A stretch of 64,000 bases of DNA from Patiria pectinifera (Eukaryota; Echinodermata; Asteroidea; Valvatida; Asterinidae). Positions 35,455 to 48,300 of this stretch are shown here, piece after piece. Positions within the stretch are counted from its first letter, which is position 1. Every line of letters begins with the position of its first letter. The stretch spans positions 10,292,001 through 10,356,000 of the forward strand of contig CM057141.1 of NCBI GenBank assembly GCA_029964075.1. Reading direction: 5' to 3'. The translations under genes were made by a program, and so were the position numbers. The notes under the pieces are model-generated. The model made no database searches. It saw only the letters and a list, made by a program, of their open reading frames with translations, and was not told the origin of the DNA.

Positions 35455-35964
35455 TGGTAAATCACGTTTTTCATTCATATCCACACACTACATAATATCT
35501 CGGCTGTATTTATCAAGCCACCTCAGAAAATAGGCTGTTGCTGGATTGGTCGATAGAACTAGATTCACAGCATACACATGCTGTATTGAAGAAAATAATA
35601 TTATATTATTAATTAATATTTTATTAACACCCCCCTCTGCTCTGAGCCTCATGTATTTGTGTACACACAATTTGTACGGCTCAAAAGTTTCCCTGGAAAG
35701 AGTTTACACTCATTAATTGTCACATGAAAAGGTCGGGTGTGTTATCTTTTAATTAGAGGAAGTTGCATAGTATTCTCTAATCGTTGCGTGTGACCACCCC
35801 ACATGACTTGCAACTGAGACATATTGTAACCACTCCGTCTCGTGTCTGGATGAATTAAAAGCTTCAAAGCTCACACTTTTTAAAAGGTGAAAGTTTTACC
35901 TTTTTAAACTGCAGTGGTTTACTTAAATGCATTTCTTGAATTGTGAGTTTAAGTCCTTTATCGT

Positions 35965-36050
35965 ATTGACTTATTGGCTTCGCCTTGTGTGCTACGCGCC
36001 CCTCGGGTGTTAAAAACACCACATCCCACATCACAGCAGTCAACAATTAT
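35965..36050. mobile_element. partial copy of the h1/h2 hairpin MITE
   Basis: GGCTTCGCC...CTACGCGCCCCTCGGGTGTT...CACATCCCACATCACAGCAGTCAACAA: the right arm of the hairpin family at 16037..16341, diverged. It lies 180 bp before the proposed nucleotidase start codon. Confidence 0.65.
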
Positions 36051-36227
36051 TACTTGTATGTTCCATGAATATCCATAAATTCTTGACACTGCAGACACCT
36101 GCTCACACACTGGCATTTATAATGTAGCAACAGTGATGAGAGAATGGGCCGTCCGTACAGTCACACAATGAGAGGCAGTAGGGACTACAGTCGTTGATTG
36201 CCTGCCGCTGGGAGGAAAGGGCAGGAT

Positions 36228-36318
36228 ATGGGCACTACCTGCTCCTTTGGGTCCACGGCCGTCAAACATCAGGATGAAGAGGTCGTCAGGTGGAGAGGCC
36301 ACGTGCTCTATGGCAATG
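36228..36318 (+). CDS. proposed coding exon 1 of the nucleotidase gene, with acylation signal
   Basis: This 91-nt exon runs from an ATG in good context (G at -3, G at +4) to the donor AATG|GTGAGC. An in-frame TGA at 36195..36197 bounds the frame upstream. It encodes 30 residues beginning MGTTCSFGS. Its last base (phase 1) joins AC of exon 2 to make Asp31, giving the run HVLYGN-D-LDGSS. MGxxCS is the consensus for N-myristoylation at Gly2 with palmitoylation at Cys5. Neither splice site nor protein similarity proves this exon; the support is phase, start context, upstream stop, donor quality and the sensible N-terminus. A transcript would settle it. Confidence 0.62.
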
Positions 36319-39300
36319 GTGAGCTTTGGTTACAAATATTCATCTTTGCTTGATGTCCCTGTGTGCCAGGGCAAACTATAGGCAAGTAATAGTGCATGAA
36401 AGTCCTGGTACCAAAACCCTGTGGTACCAAATACCCTGTGAAATTATTCTGCCTGAATCGGTATCATTCGATCATTGAAGGTGTTCTAAGAAAAATGTGC
36501 CAATGTCTTTAGTTTGTAGGTGCGTCAGCAACAGAGTTCAGTTACAAGACCCCAAAAATTGTGCATACGTTTTCTCTGTTTTCAGGAATATTATCCACTG
36601 AGCTAAAACTTCAACAAGTTAGTGGTAACATTTACAATGTAAATGCACCAATCATAAGATTTTGGGCAATTTTGTTGCTTCAAATGAAAACAATGTACAA
36701 AATGCTAATGTTCCCTTGTAACTTTAGAAGTGAACTTATAAGTAGTACTTGTAATAGCAGCTTACAGCAGTTTTTCCCGATGAACGATACATGCCGAGCT
36801 ATATAGCTAGTGCAAGATTGGTGTCTGATTGTACTGCATACAATTTATCAGACTCGCACCAAGAAACTATCATTAGATTAACACCAGTGCAGACCATGCA
36901 ACAGTTTTGTACCCCCCCCCTACCTCTCTCTCTCTCACAGAAGTATCATTTAGGGTCCTTCTCCATTCATATCCAGGACAAGTTCTGGACAAGGTTCGGT
37001 ATATACTGCATTTGTCCCGGACATGTTCTGGGGAAATTTTCATTACCAAACTGCTCGACTCACCAATTGCGGGAAGATTGCCGGGAAGTTATTGCTCAGA
37101 ATCCTGCAACTTATACCCGATGCAATGTCGGCAACTTGTCTGGAACTTGTCCCGGATATGAATTGAGATGGGCTCTTTATACCAACTTGTGAAACAAGAC
37201 AGATTAGAACAGATTTTGCAAAGCCCTTCCATCTTTGGAGTTGCCCAACGACATCCACACATACATGTACATGTACACGTGTACATACTGTACATGTATG
37301 TACATTTTGTGAACTGCTAATAATACAACACACAAAATAATTTTTTGTCACCAGAATCGTCACCCCAGTATGCACACTGCTCAAAGCCCGCCTTTGGAAA
37401 AGTGATAGCATGCACTTACCAGTGCTCAGTATGCTGGGAAGGATTGCTAATGAATTCTTAACGAGTTACTGCCATGCATGATTGATCGCAGTAATAGTGG
37501 CCATTAATTATAACCACCTAAGCTGACAAAAATCATTTCCAAGGTTAATTTTCTTGCTGTGGATTGAAAAGCGAGATAATTGTCTCCAGAACACTGTAAA
37601 TTGGTCATAATGTATGTACGGTACATGTGCATGTACAATTGAATGGATTACCTGGTCTTGAAAATCGTGTATACATAGATACATGTATGTGTAGAACCCT
37701 TTTTTTCATGACCGTTTTCCTTTTATCCACATAATATGTGAGGCGTTCTGGCAAAATGAGACGGAGCCGGGCACAGACCGTAGTGGATAAAAAAAATGCA
37801 AAAAAACCTGATTGGGGTTGATTTTTTTCGATATTCGGATTAATTCATTAATTGTAATCTTTGATATGTCTACTACACATGTGTTAAAAAGCTAACTAGT
37901 ATGTAAATGTGAAATTCAAGTGTTTTTAAGGAAAAACAATTGGCATATTTCATTTTCACAAATACAAAACTCAAAACTTTAATGGCCTTTTTCTCAGACT
38001 TTAAACAGACTTTTCTCAAACTTTAAACAGCCTTATAAATTGTCAACAGAGTGTCTGATTGAAATGCAATAAACAGTATTGTAAGGAGAATTTTATTCTC
38101 TTTCCTAATATCCATAAACCCTCACATGATTTCAACCTCTGCCCGGTTCTGTCTCATTTTGCCGGAATATATTTTTCAGTTTAATTTCTCTTCTGCAGTT
38201 TTGAAAATGTTTGCTTCATGTTCTTTGTATAATGATTTGTGTTTTTTTTGTTTTTTTTGCATTCATAGAAGATGTAATGCATTTAATTTGTTAGTAGTAA
38301 GAAATACGGGAAGTGCTACAACATGTAGAATGAGAATTGACACACATTGTAACATTTTGGTGAAGAATTTTGGTGAAGAAAACAATTCTTGTCACTTGGG
38401 GATTGTAGGCCCTACTGTTTTTTGGGCTACATGTACATGTAGCTACATGGATTTTAACAAAGGGAACCAGTCATCTATTGATGAACGGATGAAGTAGGAA
38501 AAAAAAAATTAATAATGGATTATAAATGGAGAATGGGTCATTGGTTATTAAACTTAACACTTTGGTACATGTACTGGTACATCACACATTACTCGTGCAT
38601 GTAAATTTGTATGTGTACATACATACAGTGTGCATGTTTCCATATCAACCTGAGTACCATTTTCCAAAAAAAGAGAGTCAATTAATGATGAAGTGCAGAC
38701 CTCTGTGGTACATTTACTGTGTTCAGATAGTCAGTTGTCATGGCTGCGAGGTGAAACCTATTGTGACCAGTCTTATGAGGACTTTTTGAAGTATTCTGGA
38801 TAAAAAGGATGAGTACAGATTCTCCATTGGAGAGGCCAGTGGGGGTGATCTCAGAGAATGAGATGGATTATCAGTCCAAGGGGGATGTAATCTATCCTTA
38901 ATCCTTGAAGCTCAGCGAATGCTATAGGGTTGCAGATCAGTAAATAAACTGCCATAGACCCCAATGATAAATGCCCCCACTTAAATTCGGGAAAAATACT
39001 CACAACTTTCCAAGGTGTTCGAGACACACATCAAATAAGAGCTTATTTCTTCATCTTTCATTTTCTTTTCAATTTTTGTGGGGTTATTTCATGACTTTTG
39101 GGACAAATTTCCATCCAAAGATGAGCACCACTTAGAATGGTCCTGAAGCCCATCGCCATTTTGAAAAACGGATACACTCCATTGCAAAAAGAGCGCTTTT
39201 AGGGCTCCAATTTTATCCAAACTGCTCAGAACTACAAGCTCACAGTTCTCTGCACGGCTTTCACCCATATTTTTTACAAACCCTCAAGTTCATGGCCCAC

Positions 39301-42300
39301 AATATGCTCAAATAACGAAGAATTTTAGGGTATGCAAATCGTGATTTGGCCGGCGTAGGCGATTTCGGACAGATTTACTGACCTGCAACCATAGACCATT
39401 ATCATGTTGCAGCCATCGTGATTTTTTCCCATTCAAATCAACGTAACCAAAACGAGCCTGGAAGGAAAAGTAGTCTTGCTCCTTTTTGCACAAAAATCAT
39501 TATCATTCAGTACTGTTATTGGGTACAGGGAACATGACTAAAATAGTGGCAGCATGATAAAGGTCTATGGCATTTAATGCACAGCATTTGCAAACATTAC
39601 AAAACAAAGCTAGAGGTTGTAGGAACAACCACATGGTGTTGGGCCATGGATTACCGCAAACTTTGCCACACACATCTACTCAAAATATGCATGTTTAAAT
39701 CCATGTTTGACTTTTTCAACATGCCGCTAGAGGACGCTTTAACATTTTATGACGTCACCTACAATATATTTCTAAAGTACAGCCTAGGCAGACACTCACA
39801 TCATTGAAAGCAAATTTGTACCATGCCACACACATGGATCCTCAAAATGCATGTTTAAATCCATGTTTGAAGGAAGGGTCACATGATTTTGCACTTAATA
39901 CCGAAAATTACGACCCTGCAATATTGTATCGATTGCCAAAATCAAATCTCTACCGGTTGATTTTACATTGATTTTCAAAGATTAAATTTAGAAATCTTTG
40001 ATTGCTTGTAATACGATACTTGATGACATCATTGTGACGCCATTACCAGAAAGTTCAAGAGCTATGGTAACTGTGCTCTATATAGCCAAATCTGGGTCGC
40101 ACTAAAAAGCGTCAACACAGCGTCAACACAGCGTCAACACATGACAGAAGCGTCAACACACCGTCAACACATTCAAAACACATTCTGAATTGACAAAAAT
40201 GGTGTATAATTGTAAAGCATAGAATAAAAGAGAATTTCCATTGGATTGAGTTTCCATTTCGTTGTTAAAAATATAGTATTTTCACGCGAAAAATGACCTT
40301 TCACTTGCACGGCCGTTGTCCGCCATCTTGACTTCGCATAAAGCTTGGACTACACCATTTCAAGTAGGGGTATAGGTAATGACATTATCTTGTCATAAAC
40401 AACAGAGGGATACCAGATCTGTGAGGACTGAGGATCGGAGTGGTGGATCATTATTTTTGTGAGTTGTATTTATGTTTCATTTATTTTATTGAAATGGACA
40501 TCTTTTGGTATTGGCCGGTCACGCCCTATCTGTTGGTTTATTGTACAACGCTATCACCCTTTAACTTAATGGTATGGTCCGCACTGCCACTGAGGCAACA
40601 TGGCAGCCGATTTTGGAGCGGCACGGAGAGCCAATTGTCTTGAACTGAAAATCGCAATTTTCAGACATTTTACCTATTAATTTTAAGCCAAAATCTTGTT
40701 TCTGTCCATACTGTATGGGTTACATACTGCTTTTGTAACTTATTTTGGATGTGTTGACGCTGTGTTGACGCTGTGTTGACGCTTTGGAGTGTGTTGACGC
40801 TGTGTTGACGCTTTTTAGTATGACCGCCAAATCTTGATTGATCTATCACGGTATATTTTTTTTAGCAATTTCTTTAAAGTTTAAAGGTCTTTTCATTGTA
40901 ACTTCCAGTCCGATGACGTAATCAATTCTTTTTCGCGCACAGGTCTTGTCTGCATTATGGTCATGATGTACATGAATTTTGAAGTGATTACCGTAAACTT
41001 CGCCACAGACATCAAGTGAAAATGTGTTTTTGACATTTTTTAACCTGCCGCTAAAGGACGCTCCAACGCTTCATGGCGTCACCCATCATTTTTTTTAAAA
41101 GGTCAATCCAGGCAGACACTAACATTGTAAAAAGCAAGTTCATATCTTTTTTTACTTTCAAATTATTAGGCACTTCTGGTTTTGACCGGAAGGAAGGGAC
41201 ACGTGATTTTACGCGCACAGGATAAAATGAAGAGCATGTATTATCATGTCGATTCCCGCAAAATTCAGGTTCCGGTCTTTCATGGTTGATTTTATATTGA
41301 ATTTCAAAGATTAAATTTTTTTTTGGAGTGACGTCACGTGACCCATGATGACGTCATGATGATGTAATTGCAAAAAACTACATCTTCAGTGGGTTGTGCA
41401 TTCATGTATTGACAATTGAAGTTCATGTACGTTTTCATTTTGTCAAACAGTGCGGGAGAAGAATTGTGTCTAGAAGAAATAAAAAAACAACAAAAACAAC
41501 TAGAGTTTGTGGGAACAAACACACGGTGTTGGGCCATTGTTGATGTTGACGTTGATTATTGATTGTTGATGTTGATGTTAATGTTGATTGTTGATTGTTG
41601 ATTGTTGATGTTGATGTTGATGTTGATGTTGATGTTGATGTTGAGAGTTGAGGGTTGTCAGGGTTGAGGGTTGAAAAATAGCGCTTGTAGTACAATGAAC
41701 TCTCAAACTATTTAACTGTCAAAGAAACAACATCAGAACGATCCAACGATATAACTACATCGATAAGCGAATTATTTGCAAATATTTAAGCGACGAAGAA
41801 GCAACCAGTGCAAAACCAAAATGGCACTTCTTACACAACTAATCAAAGTGATCTTACTCAGCTGATAGTAGAGTCAATTATCAGTTCAGTTTGTGGCCTC
41901 AAACTACTACAGTTCTCCCAAAATGAAGTGATTTCAATCAATAATTCTCTACAAAATAACAGCCGTCATGTTGCTTTTCACTTCCGTGTTCGATACTTGG
42001 TTACTGAAAAAGCGCCCTCCATCGGCACTTGCAAAAATGTAAACCAACGTTCATTCATAAATGTTTCTGTCCGGAACAAACGTTTCAAGACGTAGGCGTC
42101 GTCATCTTCACATTTCAAGGGGGCTGCATGCAGTGGCGTAGCCACGGGGGGCGTGGGGGGGGGGAGGGGCGACAGCCCCCATGAAAACTTGTTGCCCCCC
42201 CCAGTCCCCCCCCCCCCCCACTGAGATTTTGAGTTTCACAAAAATTATCCTTAATCTACATGACGCCCCCCCCATGAAATGCTCCAGCCCCCCCCCAGCG

Positions 42301-45300
42301 CCCCCCACTAAAAAATTCCTAGCTACACCACTGGCTGCATGACATCTAAAAGTTCACTTATTGGCACGAAACATGAAGAAGTTTTAGACCTATTTCTAAT
42401 CTGCCATTTAAACCGACAAATCGAGATAAAATCCCTCAGGGTCGATTTTCCAGGAATGTTTAAAGGAAAAGAGGTCTTTTCCCTCTAAATTCCAGTCTGA
42501 TGACGTAATCAATTTTTTTTTCGCGCACAGGTCTTGTCTGCATTAAGGTCATCATGTATATTCATTTTGAGGCAATTACCACAAATTTTGCCATTTTTTA
42601 ACCTGCCGCTAGAGGGCGCTCATATTTTGAGGCAATTACCACAAATTTTGCCATTTTTTAACCTGCCGCTAGAGGGCGCTCAAACTGTTCATGACGTCAC
42701 TGATCATTTTGAGGTAATTACCACAAATTTTGCCATTTTTTAACCTGCCGCTAGAGGGCGCTCGAACTGTTCATGACGTCACCGATCACTTTTTAAAAAA
42801 AATGTCAACCATCCAGACACTAACATCGTTGAAAGCAAGTTCATATCTTTTTCCACTTTCAAATTATTAGGCACTTCCGGTTTGGACCGGAAAGAAGGGT
42901 CACGTGACTTTGCATGCACAAGATAAATTAAAAGTCATGTCTAATCATGTCGATTCCCGCCAAATTCAAGTTGCCGGCTCTGACGGTTGATTTTATATTG
43001 AATTTCAAAGATTAAATTGATTATTTTTTGAAGTGACATCACGTGACCCGTGATGACGTCATAATGACGTAATTGCAAAAAAGCACATCTTCAGTGGGTT
43101 GTGCATTCATGTATTGACAATTGAAGTTCATATACATGTATGTTTTCATTTTGACAAACAGTTCCGGAGAAGAATTTGCAAATTTTTGCATAGGAGAATA
43201 GTAAACAAACACAAAAATACACTAGAGTTTGAGGACAAACACAATGTGTTGGGCTAGAGGTTTGGCTTTTTCGCATTGTTGATTATTGTTGTTGATTGTT
43301 GATGTTGGTTGTTGATGTTGATGTTGATTGTTGATGTTGATTGTTGATTATAGTTGATGGTAGTTGTTCATGTTGATGTCGATTGTCGATTGTTGATAAT
43401 TGATTGTTGATATTGATTAACATTTATTGATGTAGATTGTTGATGATTGTTGATGTGAATTGTTGATTGTTGATGTTGATATTTTTTGGTTAATGATTGT
43501 TGATGTTAATTGTTGATTGTTGATGGTGATTGTTGATGTTGATTACTGATGTTGGTTATTGATGTTGAATGTCATATTGTTGATGTTAATTGTTGATAGT
43601 TGATGTTTTGATGCTGATTGTTGATTGTTGATGTTGATTGTTGATGTTGCTGTTGATTGTTGATGTTGCTGTTGATTGTTGATGTTGATTGTTGATTGTT
43701 GATGTTGATTGTTAGTGTTGATTGTTGATTGTTGATGTTGATTGTTGATGCTGATTGTTGATGTTGATGTTGATTGTTGATGTTGATTGTTGATGTTAAT
43801 GTTAATGTTGATGTTGATTGTTGATGTTGATTGTTGATGTTGATTGTTGATTGTTGATGTTGATTGTTGATGTTGCTGTTGATTGTTGATGTTGATGTTG
43901 ATTGTTGATGTTGATTGTTGCTGTTAATGTTAATGTTATTGTCAATGTTATTGTTGATTGTTGATGTTAATTGTTGATAGTTGATGTTTTGATGCTGATT
44001 GTTGATTGTTGATGTTGATTGTTGATGTTGCTGTTGATTGTTTATGTTAATGTTGATTGTCGATGTTGATTGTTGATTGTTGATGTTGATTGTTGATGTT
44101 GATTGTTGATTGTTGATGTTGATTGTTGATGTTGCTGTTGATTGTTGATGTTGATGTTGATTGTTGATGTTGATTGTTGCTGTTAATGTTAATGTTATTG
44201 TCAATGTTATTGTTGATTGTTGATGTTAATTGTTGATAGTTGATGTTTTGATGCTGATTGTTGATTGTTGATGTTGATTGTTGATGTTGCTGTTGATTGT
44301 TGATGTTAATGTTGATTGTCGATGTTGATTGTTGATTGTTGATGTTGATTGTTGATGTTGATTGTTGATGTTGATTGTTGATTGTTGATGTTGATTGTTG
44401 ATGTTGCTGTTGATTGTTGATGTTGCTGTTGATTGTTGATGTTGATTGTTGATTGTTAATGTTGATTGTTGATTGTTGATGTTGATTGTTGATGCTGATT
44501 GTTGATGTTGATGTTGATTGTTGATGTTGATTGTTGATGTTAATGTTAATGTTGTGACCCGTGATGACGTCATAATGACGTAATTGCAAAAAAGCACATC
44601 TTCAGTGGGTTGTGCATTCATGTATTGACAATTGAAGTTCATATACATGTATGTTTTCATTTTGACAAACAGTTCCGGAGAAGAATTTGCAAATTTTTGC
44701 ATAGGAGAATAGTAAACAAACACAAAAATACACTAGAGTTTGAGGACAAACACAATGTGTTGGGCTAGAGGTTTGGCTTTTTCGCATTGTTGATTATTGT
44801 TGTTGATTGTTGATGTTGGTTGTTGATGTTGATGTTGATTGTTGATGTTGATTGTTGATTATAGTTGATGGTAGTTGTTCATGTTGATGTCGATTGTCGA
44901 TTGTTGATAATTGATTGTTGATATTGATTAACATTTATTGATGTAGATTGTTGATGATTGTTGATGTGAATTGTTGATTGTTGATGTTGATATTTTTTGG
45001 TTAATGATTGTTGATGTTAATTGTTGATTGTTGATGGTGATTGTTGATGTTGATTACTGATGTTGGTTATTGATGTTGAATGTCATATTGTTGATGTTAA
45101 TTGTTGATAGTTGATGTTTTGATGCTGATTGTTGATTGTTGATGTTGATTGTTGATGTTGCTGTTGATTGTTGATGTTGCTGTTGATTGTTGATGTTGAT
45201 TGTTGATTGTTGATGTTGATTGTTAGTGTTGATTGTTGATTGTTGATGTTGATTGTTGATGCTGATTGTTGATGTTGATGTTGATTGTTGATGTTGATTG

Positions 45301-48300
45301 TTGATGTTAATGTTAATGTTGATGTTGATTGTTGATGTTGATTGTTGATGTTGATTGTTGATTGTTGATGTTGATTGTTGATGTTGCTGTTGATTGTTGA
45401 TGTTGATGTTGATTGTTGATGTTGATTGTTGCTGTTAATGTTAATGTTATTGTCAATGTTATTGTTGATTGTTGATGTTAATTGTTGATAGTTGATGTTT
45501 TGATGCTGATTGTTGATTGTTGATGTTGATTGTTGATGTTGCTGTTGATTGTTTATGTTAATGTTGATTGTCGATGTTGATTGTTGATTGTTGATGTTGA
45601 TTGTTGATGTTGATTGTTGATTGTTGATGTTGATTGTTGATGTTGCTGTTGATTGTTGATGTTGATGTTGATTGTTGATGTTGATTGTTGATGTTAATGT
45701 TAATGTTGATTGTTGATTGTTGATGTTGATTGTTGATGTTGAGGGTTGAAAATAGCGCGTGGAGTAATTATACAGAGGATAGTTAAAATGAGTCAGGTGA
45801 GAATCTGCACGCGCGTATGCTGCTGTACTGTAAACTTATCTAGCGCGATTGTTACAAAAACCCATTAAAAAGCTCATATCTCTAAAAGTAAAGGTTGCAC
45901 ACCATTGGCGCAATACAAGATATTGCTCGCCATACCCTCTTTACCCCAATGCGCATGTTTTTAGAAAAAAAAGCGCCCAATTTAAAAAATCGCCCAATTG
46001 GGCGCTTTTGCCAGCCCAATTTTTGAGTATCATATGACAAGAAGTTCCCTGTTACGCAATCGCAGCACACTGTTTTTCGGGATTTTTCCTTTGTACGCAA
46101 TTATCCCCATTTGCTGTACACACAATGTACGTGGCATTAAATGAGCGTTTCAATGCGTAGGCGTGTTCAACTTCAAACTTCAAAGGGACTGCAGGGCATC
46201 TTCTAGTAAATTTATCGTAACGAAACCTTGGGAAGTTTTAGACCTATTATTAAAGTGCCATTTAATGCACAAAACTGGATTATATCTCTGAAGGTTGATT
46301 TTTTAGCAATTTTCAAAGGAAAATAGGTCTTTTCATTGAGACTTCGGGTCTGATGACGTAATCATTTTTTTTCGCGCACAGGTCTTGTCTGCATTAAGGT
46401 CATTATGTATATTAATTTTGAAGCGATTACCGCAAATTTCGCCACAGACATCAACTGAAAATGCATTTTGGACATTTTTTAACCTGCCGCTAGAGGGCGC
46501 TCGAAAACTTGATGGCATCACCGATCTTTTTTTGGAAAGATCAACCCACCCACAGGCTAACATCGTTGAAGGCAAGTTCATATCTTTTTCCACTTTTGAA
46601 TTATTTGGCACTTCCGGTTTTGACCAGAAAGAAGGGTCACGTGATTTTGCACGCACAAGATAAGTTGAAGATCATGTATTATCATGTCTATTCCTGCAAA
46701 ATTCAAGTTCTGGTCTCTCAAGGTTGATTTTATATTGAATTTCAAATATTAAATTTATTATTTTTTGAAGTGACGTCACGTGACCCATGATGACGTCATG
46801 ATGACGTAATTGCAAAAAACTACATCTTCAGTGGGTTGTGTTTTCATGTATTGAAGTTCATATCACATTTTCATTGACAATTGAAGTTCATATCACCTTT
46901 CATGTTGACAAACAGTTCTGGAGAAGAATTTTGCTGAGAAGAACTAAAAAAAACCAACAATAATAGTAAACTCTTACAATAACAATAGGTGTTGGGCCTG
47001 ATTATTAAACTCGTAGAAAAACAATAGGTTTTGGGCTAAAGCCCAACACCTAACTACCAAATTATTATGAAATACATGCACCTCACTTGACTGTAAGTTA
47101 ATTCTTGTCTCAAGCAAAGCATCCTATGAAATCATTGCGCCTGGTATGCTAGCATTTTCAAGAAAAGTGGAACTTTAAAACAATGAACAAGAATGTTCTA
47201 GTAATGGCAATTAAAAACTAGAGGCCTATGTCTGTTTCCAACAGAACATAGGGCTTTTCCGCATTATGTTTTTGTTTAAATTGAGGTCATGTTTTTCTGT
47301 TTTTTGCAAAACTGTGTGCATTTACCTTTTGTCTAACAAACTTAATTCAAAAATAATTTTGATTTTGGAATATTGCGTTTGTGAGATACGGCAAAAGTCT
47401 TCAAAATTTTAAAATATATATAAATATATAATCACAAGATGACGTCATGATGACGTCACCTCAATATTTATTTGTAACACATCTCGGCCTACCTCCATAC
47501 CAAGTTTCAACCCAATCTGGCTTACTGTTCATGAGATATAGGGGCTTAAACGATGACGTCACATCAGTGGCGTAGCCAGGAATTTTTCAGTGGGGGCGCT
47601 GGGGGAGGGGGAGGGGGCTGGAACATTTCATGGGGGGGGGCGTCATGTAGATCAATGATAATTTTTTTAGTAACTCAAAATCTCAGTGGGGGGGGGCTAC
47701 TGGGGGGGCGACAAGGTTTCATGGGGGGCTGTCGCCCCCCCCCCCATGCCCCCAGTGGCTATGCCACTGCGTCACATGTCTAATGATGACGTCACTGTCC
47801 AGTACTTGGCAGTGCTCATTATTTTATTGTGGTTTTAGTCTGTACCAAGTTTGAAAAAAAATCGGATGAATAAAAGTGTTCAATTTTGTAGGCCGAATAA
47901 AATTGGCAATATTAAAAATATCGTAAAAAATCTACCAATGATGTCATCTTGACGTCATTCAAGATTTTGTGTACTAGTGTTATTATCTACCCACCCACCA
48001 AGTTTCATGACGATCGGACATTCATAATAGCATATGTGTTTCATAATAGCGCATTTCTGATGACGTCATCATGACGTCACACATTTTTCAAAATTTTACA
48101 CATATACCTATTGCCTAACAAACCTAATACAAATAGAATTTTGAATTTAGCATATTGCGTTCGTGAGATATGGTTTAAAGGTCCAAAACTTCAGAAATCG
48201 ATATAAAATCACACAATGACGTGATGATGACGTCACTTCAGTTTTCGTCTATAATACATCCCGGTCTACCTACATCCCAAGTTTCAACCCAATCGAATAC

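Larger units (their letters stand above)
41500..43221 (-). mobile_element. Helitron-like unit (second family) with triplicated module
   Basis: CTAG end at 41500..41503 followed (plus sense) by TTTGTGGGAACAAAC hairpin and GTTGGGCC, then a short TTGATG array (41540..41645). Near 42570..42770 a module of ~85 bp (GAGGCAATTACCACAAATTT, CCTGCCGCTAGAGGGCGCTC) is repeated three times in tandem. A hAT-type MITE is inserted at 42131. Confidence 0.5.
43043..45750 (+). repeat. 1511-bp near-identical tandem duplication
   Basis: 43043..44553 and 44554..~45690 agree almost base for base (offset 1511), including GTGACCCGTGATGACGTCAT, the CTAG end (43222 and 44733) and a long stretch of the TTGATG array. The last ~60 bp differ. 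Either a very young duplication or an assembly artefact. Confidence 0.85.

Noticed and set aside
43572-44723. Minus-strand open frames of 165-210 codons rich in Ser, Thr, Asn, Gln
   Set aside because: They are translations of the TTGATG/TTGATTG array; no complex sequence, splice sites or motif.
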